NCBI GenBank assembly: GCA_020543525.1
Contig: JAHYIO010000031.1
Span: 3,038,001-3,102,000, forward strand
Direction: 5' to 3'
Source of the DNA: Coriolopsis trogii
Taxonomy: Eukaryota > Basidiomycota > Agaricomycetes > Polyporales > Polyporaceae
Length of the DNA stretch: 64,000 nt
Shown here: piece after piece, positions 24,422-35,683 of the stretch
How the letters are laid out: each line of letters begins with the position of its first letter
How positions within the stretch are numbered: the stretch's first letter is position 1
Notes under the pieces: generated by a model
The model's input: the letters and a program-made list of their open reading frames with translations, nothing else
Databases searched by the model: none
What the model was told of the DNA's origin: nothing
Position numbers and translations under genes: made by a program

Positions 24422-25956
24422 ATGCCCACCACTTTCCAGGTCGCGTCACATCAAGCAAACCCAGTTTTTCAACGTCGTTTCGACGGTGACATAACTCGGA
24501 TTCCTGAAGAGCTCAATGTTGAAGAGTTCTTCAAAGCTGCCTGCTACAAGCAGTGGAAGTCGAGTGGAGAGATAGTCCAAACTTCATTGAAGCATGATGC
24601 TCGCTCTCCTCTCCTGGCTCGAGAGAACGGATTCGTACATACTATAGTCAGTGCCTATGGACAACACCATCATCTCAAGATTCGGTCAGTGAGGCATTCG
24701 ACGCGTGATCATACTACTCACACGCATACACAGGCCAGACGACGTCTGGATTGCTGTACTCACCCAACTCAGCTTCTAGTGAGTATCTTGGCGTGAATGC
24801 TTGTTAACCATGTTGACTAGTCTACGCTTGGTAGCGTGAATGCCCATGCCGAGGAGCTGCGCGCTTACTTCGTCGCTCACGACGGCCAGACGGAGTTGAA
24901 AATTGAGATGGACACCGCCGGCACGGAAGACTTCGCCCATCTTGCGAGACAGATGACAGGCCTGATGCACGAAAATGTACCGCGCATGCTACTACGAGAC
25001 GAGACGACCTGCTGATCCTTCATTCACAGGTCGTGGATAAGACTCTCGTCGAATGGATTCTCCCCGATTTCACCACGTCGACGGTGCATGACATGACTAT
25101 ATGCTCTATGGTCCTCATGTCGACTTTGAAAGCGTATGCATCCTGTCTATGATCTCGAGCATATAAAATTCACAGCTCCTTTCCACCACAGCTACTTCAC
25201 ATATGCAGGCGGTATCACTTGCGGTATCCCCTCTGTCACGCTCGAGGGTGAGAAGAGCGACTGGGAGCGACTATATGCGCGCCTTGATCGCCTGCCCGAG
25301 CTCGGCGACGAACCCGCGCAATGGGCAAGCATGCTCCGCCCCATTTTCCGCCGCTTCGTGGCTGCTTTTGACGGTGAACCGGACATCACATTCTGGTCCC
25401 ATGTCGTTCACCGCGATGATAGCATCTGCGGACGAGATGATCTAACTGGATGGATCACCGCATTCTGCATGTGGGACGTTGAAGGGAAGTGGCTCCCGGC
25501 CAAACGAGGCGGTCTCCCGAGCAGCAACAGTGACATGGGAAGCGTCAGATCCTCAGGTACGCCACCTGATATTTACGATTCCTCCCGGAGGGCTAATATA
25601 CCACCCTTGCATGCGTGGTCATGCTGTGTTATACAGATGGATGGTACAGACTGGATGGCGTGCCCTACTTCGAGCTCGACATGAAAGACATCCCCAAGGG
25701 CTACAGTGTAGTCGACATCTCCATCGACAACACTAAGTGCGCCATGGCCGCGGGGCACGTTGCGTCCGCCGCGTCCCGCTTGATCTCAGGAAATGAGGAT
25801 GGTCCATTGGACACCTTGAGTCCTGCGCCACAGTGGTTCATGTATGTGAAGGCCGACAAGGAACGCAGGGGATGGGAGGAGGAGGAAGCCGAAGCTATCG
25901 CGAGGATCATGGCGGAACTAGAGGAGAAGTATGGCCCTTTGCCTCGCAATGTCTAG
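24422..25956 (+). CDS. DUF4419 family protein (complete copy)
   Basis: Six exons (24422-24684, 24734-24778, 24835-24976, 25030-25133, 25192-25556, 25637-25956) sum to 413 codons. Family landmarks are RPDDVWIAVLTQLSFYVNAHAEELR, HDGQTEL, NVVDKTLVEWILPDF, STLKAYFTY, CGIPSVTLEGEKSDWERLYARLDRL, LRPIFRRFV, ITFWSHVVH and GWITAFCMWD, all in the order expected for DUF4419. No signal peptide or membrane span is visible, so the protein is probably cytosolic. The C-terminus is acidic and helical (WEEEEAEAIARIMAELEEKYG). The truncated gene at 1-152 is a close paralogue. Members are expanded in Agaricomycetes and their function is unknown to me; the sequence gives no catalytic motif. Confidence 0.88.
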
Positions 25957-26429
25957 CTCCGAGCAGCCACCGGTGCGCGCCGATTCTATGACACTCGAGG
26001 GACACCCGCAGAACAATGGTTGAAACTGGGGGACTCGGAGCGCCCGTACATTGTATTGCTATCTGCTATCTCGCAGTCTTAGCTCGGCGGTGAGTAACGT
26101 CCTATGCGCCCATGGCACCGCTTTGCATTGTCATTCAGTGTTTGATAGTTGAGTACGTGGCCGTGATGTGATTTTCTCTTGCAACAATCCACGCCGAATC
26201 AAATAACTCGTTGAGGCGGTCCAGGTCGATCCTGCTCTCCCAGTGATCACGGCGCTCAACGCGAAAATACAAGTTATTGTTGACCTTGGCATGCAGTGTC
26301 GCCTAGGAGTGCCGGCAGTCTTTGACCGCGTTGCGGTGCAATCGGGTCAGCATATTTAAGACGTCAGTATGGGGCGAGTCCATCCTGCACAATTTCCCCT
26401 TCCCCGTTTGCCTTTTTGCATACTTCTCC
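25957..26429. other. Intergenic upstream of the sedolisin gene
   Basis: 473 bp between the DUF4419 stop and the protease start. It carries the protease promoter; nothing specific was recognised. Confidence 0.5.
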
Positions 26430-28778
26430 ATGGTTTCTCTTCCTCTTGGCTTATTGATATGCTTACTGAACTTCTTCTCTTCGACTATTGCCACAAGCTC
26501 ACGATTCCTTCTGTCACGGCGTGTATTACATGAGCGACGGTCAACCGTTCCTAACGGGTGGTCCCTGCACCGGCGAGCAGAGCCAAATTTCCCAATTCCT
26601 CTCAGCATCGCTCTTCGTCAATCTAACATCGATCGTCTAGAGGATTATCTCCTCGAAGTTGCGCACCCCGATTCGGCGAACTATGGCAAACACTGGTCAG
26701 CTACTCAGATCCTGGACACCTTCCGCCCATCGTCGGAAACCGTCGATGTCGTTCACTCCTGGCTCGTGAACGACGGCATCCCTGTCTCCCGCATCCGTCT
26801 GAGCCACGACGGTAGCTATGTTCACGTCAATCTGACTGCAGCAGAGGCCGAGGACCTCCTTGCGGCTGAATACTACGTTTACAAACACGACGAGAGTGGG
26901 ACGGAGCATGTCGCTTGCCACCACGGATACCACCTCCCGGAACATGTCTTGGACCACGTCGACCTCGTCTCACCTACGGTAGACTTCACAGGTGCCAAGC
27001 TTGCAGTACCGGTTGGCAAGCGAGATAATGGCCAGGACGCCGAGAACAAGCCTGGAATGCCAACTAGACTTGCGAAAGAATTCGCATCTGTGCAGGTACG
27101 TTGCCCAGCGGTCAACAGAAGTTGTCATCCGTACGATCACCATGGCTCATCATATCGCTCGCAGACGGACTACACAGGCCTGAATGATTGTGATACGTTG
27201 ACGACCCCAGAATGCATCCGCGCGCTATACGACTTCGACTACGAACTCAAAGTGCCGGAGAAGAATTCGATTGGCGTTGGTGAGTGAAGTCATAGAGCCC
27301 GACTTCACTGTGCACCGAGAGTTCTTTCCGCTCACTCGCTATGCTTGTTGCAGTCGAGTTCGGGGATGAGACATACAATGCTGCCGACCTTGACGCATTC
27401 TTCTTCCGGTATGCTCCAGATATGGTTGGCGCACGTCCTACTCTAGTGAGTATATATGAGGGTGAGCATCATATCATCTCTCGTATCCATGAAGTTTGGT
27501 ATCGATAATATCGCCAGGCGAGATCCACCCAAACTCCACTGTAGGCAATAACCTCGTCGAATCGAATATGGACTTCCAGCTGGTCATGAGCTTGCTAGGC
27601 AAGAAACAGGAGGTTCTACTGTACCAGGTCGGCCACCGTGCGTCACATCGTTAGCTGATGCAGTCGGGCTAGCCCACTGAGCTTGCGACATAGATAGCGG
27701 ATTTGAGGCCATGTTGAAAGGCTTCGACGCCACCTACTGCACTCCAGGTGACCCAAAGAGCGCATGCGGCACGGGCGCGCGCCCCCTAGCAAAGGTCATA
27801 TCCATCTCATACGCGGAGGCCGAGTCATGGAGCCCAAGTTATCTTCGTCGGTCCTGCAACGAGTTTGGCAAGGTGCGTCCTCGCAAAGCCTCCACACTCT
27901 CGCCGCATGTGCATCCATCTAATGATATCTCCCAGCTCGGTCTGATGGGCACTACGGTCGTGGGCATTACCGGCGATAACGGCGTCGCGTCTAACAGGGA
28001 CAACTACTGCTTGGCACCTGGCGGCACTCCCGTTCACGACAAGGGTAATTTCCTCCCCGTCGATCCCGCTACATGTCCTTTCGTCACCGCACTCGGCGCG
28101 ACCGAGATCAAGGCAGGGAAGAAGGTGTGCCTCCCAACCACAGGGCCCTCCCCCCACCGCACTGTCGGACACTGACGACGCGTCGTGTGAACCACAGCTC
28201 TCCGACTCGAACCGCGAGGTCGCCCCCGTGGCCGACTTCCAGTCCGGCGGCGGCTTCTCGAACGTCTTCCCGCGCCCCGCCTGGCAGCAGCGCGCCGTCG
28301 GCCGCTACTTCTCCTCCGGGCACGCGCCCTCGTACGGGCCCGACGTGTACAACCGCACCGGGCGCGGCATCCCGGACGTGTCCGCCATCGGGCGCAAGGT
28401 CGCGCTGCAGACCGGCGGCCGGGCCACGTACGGCTGGGGCACGTCCGCGTCCGCGCCGATCTTTGCGGCCATGATCGCTGCGGTGAACGATGCTCGGATC
28501 GCGGCTGGCAAGGGACCTGTCGGGTGGATCAACCCCGCGGTGAGTGCTCGTTTTAACTTTTTGCTCGGCGATGGGACGTCCATTGACGCGATGCTGATGC
28601 TGATACTATGTAGCTGTACTCGAACCTGTTCGCGGATGTGTGGAACGACGTGTTGGAGGGCTCGAACCCGAATTGCGGGCTCCCCGGGTTCTCCGCTGCC
28701 CCAGGATGGGACCCGGTGACGGGTCTGGGGACGCCTCGATTCAAGAAGATGCTCGAGCGGTTCATGATGCTTCCCTGA
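26430..28778 (+). CDS. Secreted sedolisin (S53) serine-carboxyl protease, tripeptidyl-peptidase/aorsin-like
   Basis: Extracellular acid protease for protein scavenging. The start MVSLPLGLLICLLNFFSS is a clear signal peptide. The pro-kumamolisin propeptide follows (IDRLEDYLLEVAHPDSANYGKHW, DTFRPS, VHVNLTAAEAEDLL, LPEHVLDHVDLVSPTVDF). The catalytic domain is spread over eight exons joined by introns beginning near 27096, 27281, 27463, 27642, 27872, 28125 and 28540. It shows VESNMDFQ (catalytic Glu and Asp), the oxyanion Asp in GDNGVAS, and YGWGTSASAPIFAA with the nucleophilic Ser. The C-terminal calcium site sits around FADVWNDV and GWDPVTGLGTP. All key residues are present, so the enzyme should be active after self-processing. 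Exon ends were read by eye from donor and acceptor motifs and family continuity. Confidence 0.93.
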
Positions 28779-29364
28779 GTTCCCGCCGTCAGTCTCTCTC
28801 TTGTGCATGTGGGTGTCGGAGCTCAATCATGGCGTTACACACTCATTTGGTGTATTCTGGGATGAATTCTGGGACTTTAGAGTATACTGTAGGGCTGTAC
28901 TACGTTACTTCTCTCATAATCTACACAGTATATGATTGTCACGTCTCGTTGGTAACGTTGAAGCACTCGCGCTCTTGCGACAAGGTCCAAGAATGACAGC
29001 TACGATTGCTGCAAGTATATCAACAAGAGACGGTTTACGTACGCTACATGCTGATCACAATAAGAGTACACGGCCGGTACGCCGGGAATAGCAGAGGGCC
29101 AAAGAACGACAGCGGACTGTATACGGAAGCTCGAGATGACGTCGCCAGATTAATGGGCGCAGAGGGACGCGATATGTAGTAGAATACAATACAAGAGGGT
29201 TGCTATGGGCTACAACGGAGAGACAGTCCCAGGAAAAAGCAAAGTGCGGCGAAGCGTTCAAGAGAAATCCAGCTCAGCTGGAGTCACTGTGGTGGTGTGC
29301 GAGGTGTGATGTCCTGTTCGTGAGGGTCGTGATGGCCATGAGTGAATGACGTCCCAGTCGAGGG
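28779..29364. other. Convergent intergenic region
   Basis: 586 bp between the stops of the protease and PRM1 genes; no gene or repeat recognised. Confidence 0.6.
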
Positions 29365-31977
29365 TCATCGGTAGTGCGCTGGCGTCGGGTAAGCGGGACG
29401 AGAGTCCGCGACGGTCGGATACTGGTAGCCATACCCATCATAGGCATGGGCATGCCCTTCGATCGAGTGCGTGTCCGAGAATGGGTTCTGCGCCTGCTCC
29501 TGCTCGTGTGAACCGTCGTACGGCAAGCCCTGCTCCTCGTCCCCGGCGTACCGGCCGCTCTTCTTATCAAAGCCAGACGGCTGCGCCGGCGCATTCGATC
29601 GCATCCTCTTGGGCCACCCAACAGCGAATGGTATCTTCAGCGCCAGCTTCGGCCGAGAGGCTGTCGGAGTCGGCTTTGGCTCATCGCGCAGGGGGATGTC
29701 GTACAACGTGCTCTTCTCGAAGCTCATCTTGGCCCCCGCGCCCGCTCCTGGGGAGGGCACGAACGAGACGCCAGCAGGGGCGCCCGAACGGACTCTGCCC
29801 CTGCGCGGGCGACACTGCTCCCAGAGGAGGAACCCGATGGCCATGAGGACGACGACGAACCAGAGGCCGATGAAGATCGCGAACATGATCCGCTCCGTCT
29901 CGAGCGAGCGGACGTAGACGTTCACGACGCGGCCAACGAGCCCGCCGTCGTCGCTGCCGGGACCGTTCCCAGTGCCGATCGCAGCCTGTGCGATCGGTTG
30001 CGTGGCCTCGTTCACCGATTCGGGGGAGAGGACGAGGACGGAGTTGTTGACGCGGGGGATGTCGACGTGGAGGTTGTCGTGGAGGAAGGTGAGCGCGTTC
30101 TCGAACGCGTCGACCTTGGAGCCGATGAAGCACCGTACGAACTCCTGGACGGGCTCTTCGAGAATCGTGTTGCCGAAGACGGTGTCAACGACACTCTGTA
30201 CGTCCGCGTAGAAGGCGCTGATCGTGTTGTTCAGCGTCGTCGTCGTCCCGTTCACCCACCCGAAGAGGCCGTCATTGATCGACGACTGCACGGCGTCGAC
30301 GCGCGCATTGACCGCGCCCGCGTACGTCGCGGAGTCGTTGTACATGCTCGCGTTGATCGATGTCGCAATCATGCTGGAGAAGTTCGATACAGACGCGGCG
30401 GCTTGCTGCTCGTACTTGTGCTGGATGGGCCCGATTGCGAGTAGCTGTAGTTCGACCGAAAGGAGGCCGAAGACTCCGATGAGGAAGCATGCGAGGGCAG
30501 GAGGGTGGAAGACGTAGTGGAAGAACCAGATGAGTCGGTCCTTGCGAGACTGTCGTATCTTCAGCCGCCGCTGCATCCAGTTCGTCATTTTGGAAACCCA
30601 AGGATGGCCGATAGTTCCTTCGATGGTCATGAGGTCATGTTCGGACGCCCTTGCGTACAGCGCGCCGTTCACTTGTACCGTCGTCACTGCAGGATCCAGT
30701 CTGAGGCCATCACGGATGAGGATGAGATGGGCCTTCATCGCACGCCACTTGTACCACTCCAGAGCGCAGTTTGCGGCGATGAGGAGGATGATGAGGACAA
30801 CGAGGATGGCGGTGCCTATCTTGACTATCTTGACCAAGTCTCGGGCAAGGTCGTCCACGACAGACGTATCCATCTGGTCACAGAACTTCACAGTATTCTG
30901 GCTCGGGAGCGGGAGTGCGTCGACTTCGAAACTGAGACCCGAGAAGGTGTCGTTGATATCCTTCTTGAGAAGCTCAAATGGTTTGTCAACACTGTTTCTG
31001 CATGAGCTTACAAGTCGAACAGCACATGGGCGTCACTTACATGTCCTCGATTTTGTCTTTGAGGTCCGCGATGGTCGGGAGTGAGTTGTTCAACTTCTGG
31101 AGCGCATCGGTGAAGTCCGAAGGAAGCTGAACGTTCTTGAGAGCATCCAGACTCGGTACGTCGATTGTCGGAGGAGTGATCTGCGGTACACCTGGAACGA
31201 AACGGATGACGTCGTTCACGCCATCGATGGCAGTGGCGATGACTTTATTGATGCCTTGGACGTCGTTCTGTATTCCAGTTCGGATAGCACTAAAGGTAGT
31301 CGAGAGCAGCTTGTTGATCTAAGATAGCAAGGCGTAAGTTGCTGTTCAGTCTAATATGCCACCGGGGTGCAGTGGTTCTACGACCCGGACAGACTGGATG
31401 GAGAAAGAGACATGGATTGACTCACCTCATCCAGCGCGCCGAGGAGGATAGAGAGCGCACCGCGGACGACTAGCTCGAGGAAGCACAGAAAGGTCGAGCG
31501 GTAGAGGTCGATGATGAAGTTGATGATAGTCTCCATGATAGTCAGGGCGAGGATCATGGTCGCGCGAGCGGCGTGCATAGTTCCGTTCACGGCGTCGGTA
31601 ATCTGGGCGTTGGTAGCGATTGCGAGGTACCGAGGCATGCTGGCGGTGGACGTAGCTGCACGCTCTGCAGCCTTGCAGCTGGCAAGAAGATCTGCTTTGA
31701 CGTTCGCCACCGCATCATTCGCAGACTGGGACGAGATCTGGAAGCGGAAGACTATGAAGAGGAGAGAGATGATGGGGTACGCGAGCCAGGAGAGAGAGTA
31801 GAGGTGAGGGAGCTGGAGGTAAGGCCTGATGTCGCCGGTGTAATCGATGGAGCCTGAGTTGGTGTCGTCGTTGTTAAGAGAGCGGGAATCGTTGATGTAC
31901 GTGTAGTGGTTGTGGCGTTCATCGTGCGTCCAGTTGGCGTCGACCGGCGACGATGAGGAGACGTCTACGGGAGTCAT
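29365..31977 (-). CDS. PRM1: Plasma membrane fusion protein PRM1
   Basis: Prm1 promotes plasma-membrane fusion of mating partners and hyphal cells in fungi. Three exons (31426-31977, about 31041-31321, 29365 to about 31003). Exon 1 carries the N-terminus, a first hydrophobic segment ([15 protein letters not shown]) and the conserved stretch with [27 protein letters not shown] and [20 protein letters not shown]. Exon 2 encodes [18 protein letters not shown], and the last exon three further spans: [38 protein letters not shown] and [19 protein letters not shown]. Several Asn-glycosylation sites lie between them (for example MYNDS, WVNGT). The C-terminal tail of about 120 residues is cytosolic and charged. 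The first ATG in the exon ([10 protein letters not shown]) was taken as start. The divergent neighbour is a secreted orphan. Confidence 0.9.
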
Positions 31978-32667
31978 CCGCAAAAAAGAGAGAAAAGGGC
32001 CGGCGGGAAGTGGTGGACGTGCCGTGCGGTCGAGAGCATGCTTTTGAGAGCGCAGGTGGCCATTGTGTTCGGTTGTGAGCCCGCCTGTCGCTTTCCGTGC
32101 TCATTGTTCTTCTCCATCCGCCCAACACAATAGCATTTCCATATTTGGTCCGTGTCGCTTCTCTCCTCTAGGCGCCTGCCACAGCCGGCACCCGTTCGCC
32201 GTCGGTCTGCTGCAGCCTTCGAGTTCAGCACTCGTTCAGCTTCAGTGCGCGGGTGGCACCTTCACGTCCGAAACTCCCGGACTGCCCAGCTGAGTCCCGC
32301 GCGATGTCTGTTCCTTCTATACTGAGCTGACACAGGAACTCCCATGTGCATTTGCTGCAGCAACTCAACGAACATCGCGAGCTCACACGGGCATCTCTGC
32401 AGATATCCAGTTCCGTGCTCAAGCACACGCACGTGCTGTGTCGCGAACTCTCTGCGAGCGGGGCAAACATGGAGAGCCGAACAAGAGGTGACGGCGTGCT
32501 CGGCGGCTGACATGTCCGATGGTTCAAATATCTCGCAAACAGAACTTGCCATCTCTCCACCCTTCGTCCTCGACGCCCACTTCGCATCCACGCCCAACAA
32601 GCTACCACACGCCCGCAAGGCCTCACGACTTTTACGACTTTACGCTCGTTTTGTATCGCCTCTCGCC
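31978..32667. other. Divergent promoter region, PRM1 / secreted orphan
   Basis: 690 bp between two divergent starts. The plus-strand frame upstream of 32668 stays open for 108 codons but has no protein-like features; it is treated as 5' leader. Confidence 0.5.
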
Positions 32668-33831
32668 ATGCGAGCCTCACTCCTAGTTGCTTTCTGCGTC
32701 GCTGCACCCCTCGCCCATGCCGCCCCCCTTGCATTCACGACCACTCTGCACATCCTACCGGTCGTTTCGGATTTCACTCTTATTGTGAACGGAGCAAGCG
32801 AGATCCCGAATCTCCCCATGCCTACCGACAGCACCAAAAACAAGCAGGTCATGAAGCAGATGGCTCGGCCGCCTCGCCTTCCTCGTGGCGTCTCCTTCCG
32901 CCAGGCCGACTATGGAGCCAGCCCCAACGCAACCCTCGTTGCCTTTTATCCCGTCCAAGGCGTTGAAGCCACCCCCACCGAAGCCGCCGCTCCCGCCGCC
33001 CCTGCCGCACGGCGTTCGAACGAACAGTACTGGGAGGACAACCACCTCAACGCGGACGACTACAGCTACAACAACCTCGCCGAGGTAGACGCAGCACCCT
33101 CTCCGGCTGCGCCCGTCACGCAGGCTTCCTTGGCTCCGGACGTCTCTGGCAACTCTCCTGGCTCCGGCGCTGGCTCAGGTCTAGGTACTGGCGCCGACCC
33201 CGTTGGTCTCAGCGATGACCCAACCAATATCGACAAGAATCATATCCCTGTCAAGCCCGATCTCTCCACGGGGTCTCGCGCAGCTTCAATGGCCATCGCA
33301 CAGGTGGGCAGGGAGCGTTATTCCGTGTCCGACATCGTGCACAAGCTTCTCGGTACCATCGGCAACAAGACCGGCGATGCCACTCCCAGCATGACCGACG
33401 CAGAGAAGATGCGCATGGACATGGACAAGACGAGCAAGAAGATGTCTCACGATCTACAGCGCCGTGTACTCGCCCCTGCTAGCTATCTCACAACGTCAGT
33501 GCGCCGGACGGTCCAGTGGGCGCGAGACCTCATCCCGCGCCACTCGTTCGAGCTGAACACGGACGCTTTGCTGCCTTCGCCTCCGGATCCCGCTGCGAAC
33601 ATGTCGGACCCGGACGTTGCCCGCGAGGCCGCACGCAAGAAGAACATTGGGTTCATCAACATCGACAGCAATCGGGAACTCCCGAAGCCGAAAGTGACAC
33701 AGAAGGCCGACCTCGTCCCTTCGGGACTCCCGGTGAACTCGACGATGGAGGTCGCAACGGTGACTCAAGTGGACAGTTCCAAGGCTACTGGTCCAGTGGA
33801 CAAGACTACGGTTGTGAAGAATGTAGCTTAG
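32668..33831 (+). CDS. Secreted orphan protein, Ala/Pro-rich, unknown function
   Basis: A single uninterrupted frame of 387 residues. It begins MRASLLVAFCVAAPLAHA, a textbook signal peptide with cleavage expected at AHA. No further membrane span is visible, so the product is probably secreted or cell-wall associated. The middle is disordered: an Ala/Pro-rich stretch (EAAAPAAPAARR), an aromatic acidic patch (EQYWEDNHLNADDYSYNN) and a Gly/Ser stretch (SGNSPGSGAGSGLGTGAD). The C-terminal half is better ordered (RERYSVSDIVHKLLGTIGN, and a stretch beginning DAEKMRMDMDKTSKKM). Only one cysteine lies in the precursor and it is in the signal peptide, so no disulfides are expected. I recognise no family. 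The codon bias (C- and G-ending codons) supports real coding. Confidence 0.75.
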   Translation: MRASLLVAFCVAAPLAHAAPLAFTTTLHILPVVSDFTLIVNGASEIPNLPMPTDSTKNKQVMKQMARPPRLPRGVSFRQADYGASPNATLVAFYPVQGVEATPTEAAAPAAPAARRSNEQYWEDNHLNADDYSYNNLAEVDAAPSPAAPVTQASLAPDVSGNSPGSGAGSGLGTGADPVGLSDDPTNIDKNHIPVKPDLSTGSRAASMAIAQVGRERYSVSDIVHKLLGTIGNKTGDATPSMTDAEKMRMDMDKTSKKMSHDLQRRVLAPASYLTTSVRRTVQWARDLIPRHSFELNTDALLPSPPDPAANMSDPDVAREAARKKNIGFINIDSNRELPKPKVTQKADLVPSGLPVNSTMEVATVTQVDSSKATGPVDKTTVVKNVA

Positions 33832-34006
33832 GAAGGAACGTCTCAGCGACTGTGTATCAGGGTCTACCAGGGAGACGAGTTGCTACTAGCATCAGGATCT
33901 ATACTACAACTACAGCATAATTTAATACAGGCGTGTGGTGACAGTATTACACAGCACAGACAGCAGCGAGCGGATGACGGATGACGGGCGAGTGCATGCG
34001 TAAGAG

Positions 34007-35417
34007 TTACATGAGTTTTGCTTCCTTTTTGGCGAACTGCACTTGGGAGAGCCGGTGAGAGCGCAAGGTCATCTGTGGATTTAGCGCGCCCTTCTTCGTG
34101 CCCGTCGTCGCTGCCGCGGCTGGTGCGATGGCAGTCTGCGAGAGCGATATTCGAGCCTCGTCCGACGCGAATCCAGGGATACGGATGTTGTGGTTGCGTT
34201 CTGCGCATGCATCAGACATCGGTCAGTTGACACTGACCAGGCGAGTGCTGGATATATGCGCACCAAGATGGAGCTGGAGGTCTTTCACTTCCAATGTATC
34301 ACCTCCCCGGTGTTTCGCGAGCCGGCATCCAAAGTTGGTGACCGAGTCGATGAACTCGTCCGCGATATCGAGCAGTAGCTGAATCATAAAGAGACAGAGT
34401 GTCAGGTCGATATGCCTTTGCGACGGGAGAGTACACGCACGTCTTCTACATCAGGCTCGATCTTCACGTTCGGGTCGATACTTGAGACGAGGTCCTGTAT
34501 TGAGCGGCGCATGCTCTGGTCGCCTGGTGTGTTCTTCCGCCGCGTCCGGTTGTCGTCAAGCGTGAGCACTGTCGAGTCCTCCGGCTTTGCGACCTGCGGC
34601 GGGGCACCTGTATTCGCGCGAGACGACCGCACCTCAACAACACGCGGGGATGAGGTTATGAAGAAAGGGCGACGCACCTGTGACACGACCGGAGGGAAGT
34701 CCACCGGTGAGCGATGGCCTGCCCTGTGTTGCTGGCTGCCATGGCACGGGCCCTTGGCCGGTTACGGATGGGGTTTGGCTGATTGGGTAGCCGTCGGTGG
34801 CAGGAGAGGCGTTGAGGAATGGGGAGGTGCCCTGTGTGGTGTTCTTGAATGCAGCGGCGGCGACGGCTGCCGCTGTTCCTGCAGTCGCCGCGGTGGGTGT
34901 TGCGGCTCCGGGGGCGGACGAGGATGGTTGGGACTGGTTGAACATGGGGGACGGTTAGAGACCCGGTCTGCGTGTACAAGAGAAAGGATGACTTACTTGG
35001 AGTGGCACAGTTGATGTGGACGCTGTGGCCGCTTTGTGTTTGTCGGCATATTGTTTCAACTGTAGGTCGTGTCAGTATGACGTCGGCAGCACATGGTCAC
35101 GTTCCTCCAGTGCTTTGTTCCAAGCGCACGAGGTCCGACGAGCGACAAGAAGAGAAATAGAGACAGAGACAACTGGCACATACCTGAACGATCTGTTGCT
35201 GCGACAGCTTGCCTTGCTTCGCTAGCTCTCCTAACTGGCTCATATTCGCGATGAGTAGTTGCGCGATGTGCTCTTGGGGGAGCGGGTCTCCCGTCTGAGA
35301 CTTGAAGGCATTTCCGAGCGCAGTGATGATGTTAGCCGTAGGGGCGGCGGTAGGTGGAGGTACAGCCGGAGTCGGGTTCGGGTTCACATTAGGATTCGGT
35401 GGTGGGTTCGCAGCCAT
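34007..35417 (-). CDS. TAF12: Transcription initiation factor TFIID subunit 12 (TAF12, histone fold)
   Basis: Nuclear subunit of TFIID and SAGA. Exon 1 (35184-35417) begins MAANPPPNPNVNPNP and carries a Gln/Leu helix (HIAQLLIANMSQLGELAKQ). Two middle exons hold LKQYADKHKAATAS and a low-complexity Ala/Ser/Pro region. The C-terminal exons give the histone fold: MRRSIQDLVSSIDP, VKIEPDVEDLLLDIADEFI, SVTNFGCRLAKHRGGDTLE, VKDLQLHLERNHNIRIPGF, ASDEAR. The DLQLHLE to RNHNIRIPGF junction crosses an intron whose removal restores the canonical TAF12 signature. A short basic tail ends KKEAKLM. The histone-fold partner would be TAF4 in TFIID or Ada1 in SAGA. The divergent F-box gene starts 267 bp away. 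Confidence 0.93.
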
Positions 35418-35683
35418 GATGAGATTGTAAGTGTCAGCTGAAAGTGTTCAGTAAGGCCCGAGAGTTCTGTAGACAAGGCAGACTGTAGAGTTCTGAGCTT
35501 CGCGTGGGCGAGGGGTCGGACGATGAGGCAGCGCGAGTCGCCGCGCGACGCGCCCCAGGGGTCGGTGTGTACGATGTCAGTCACGTGACGTCCATATATA
35601 GAAGTCCTTGTTCAGTGCCCGTCTTGTGCTTTGCTTTCAAGGCGTGCGGGTAGTACTTCCATCGTCCTCCTCCCCCCTCATCC
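35418..35683. promoter_or_regulatory. Compact divergent promoter, TAF12 / F-box gene
   Basis: Only 266 bp separate the two start codons. A perfect palindrome TCACGTGA at 35581-35588 (E-box/CDE1 type) overlaps TGACGT at 35586-35591 (CRE/ATF half site). It is followed at 35594-35600 by a TATA-like ATATATA about 85 bp before the F-box ATG. The order of elements suggests a real core promoter for the plus-strand gene; which factors bind is inference. Confidence 0.5.
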
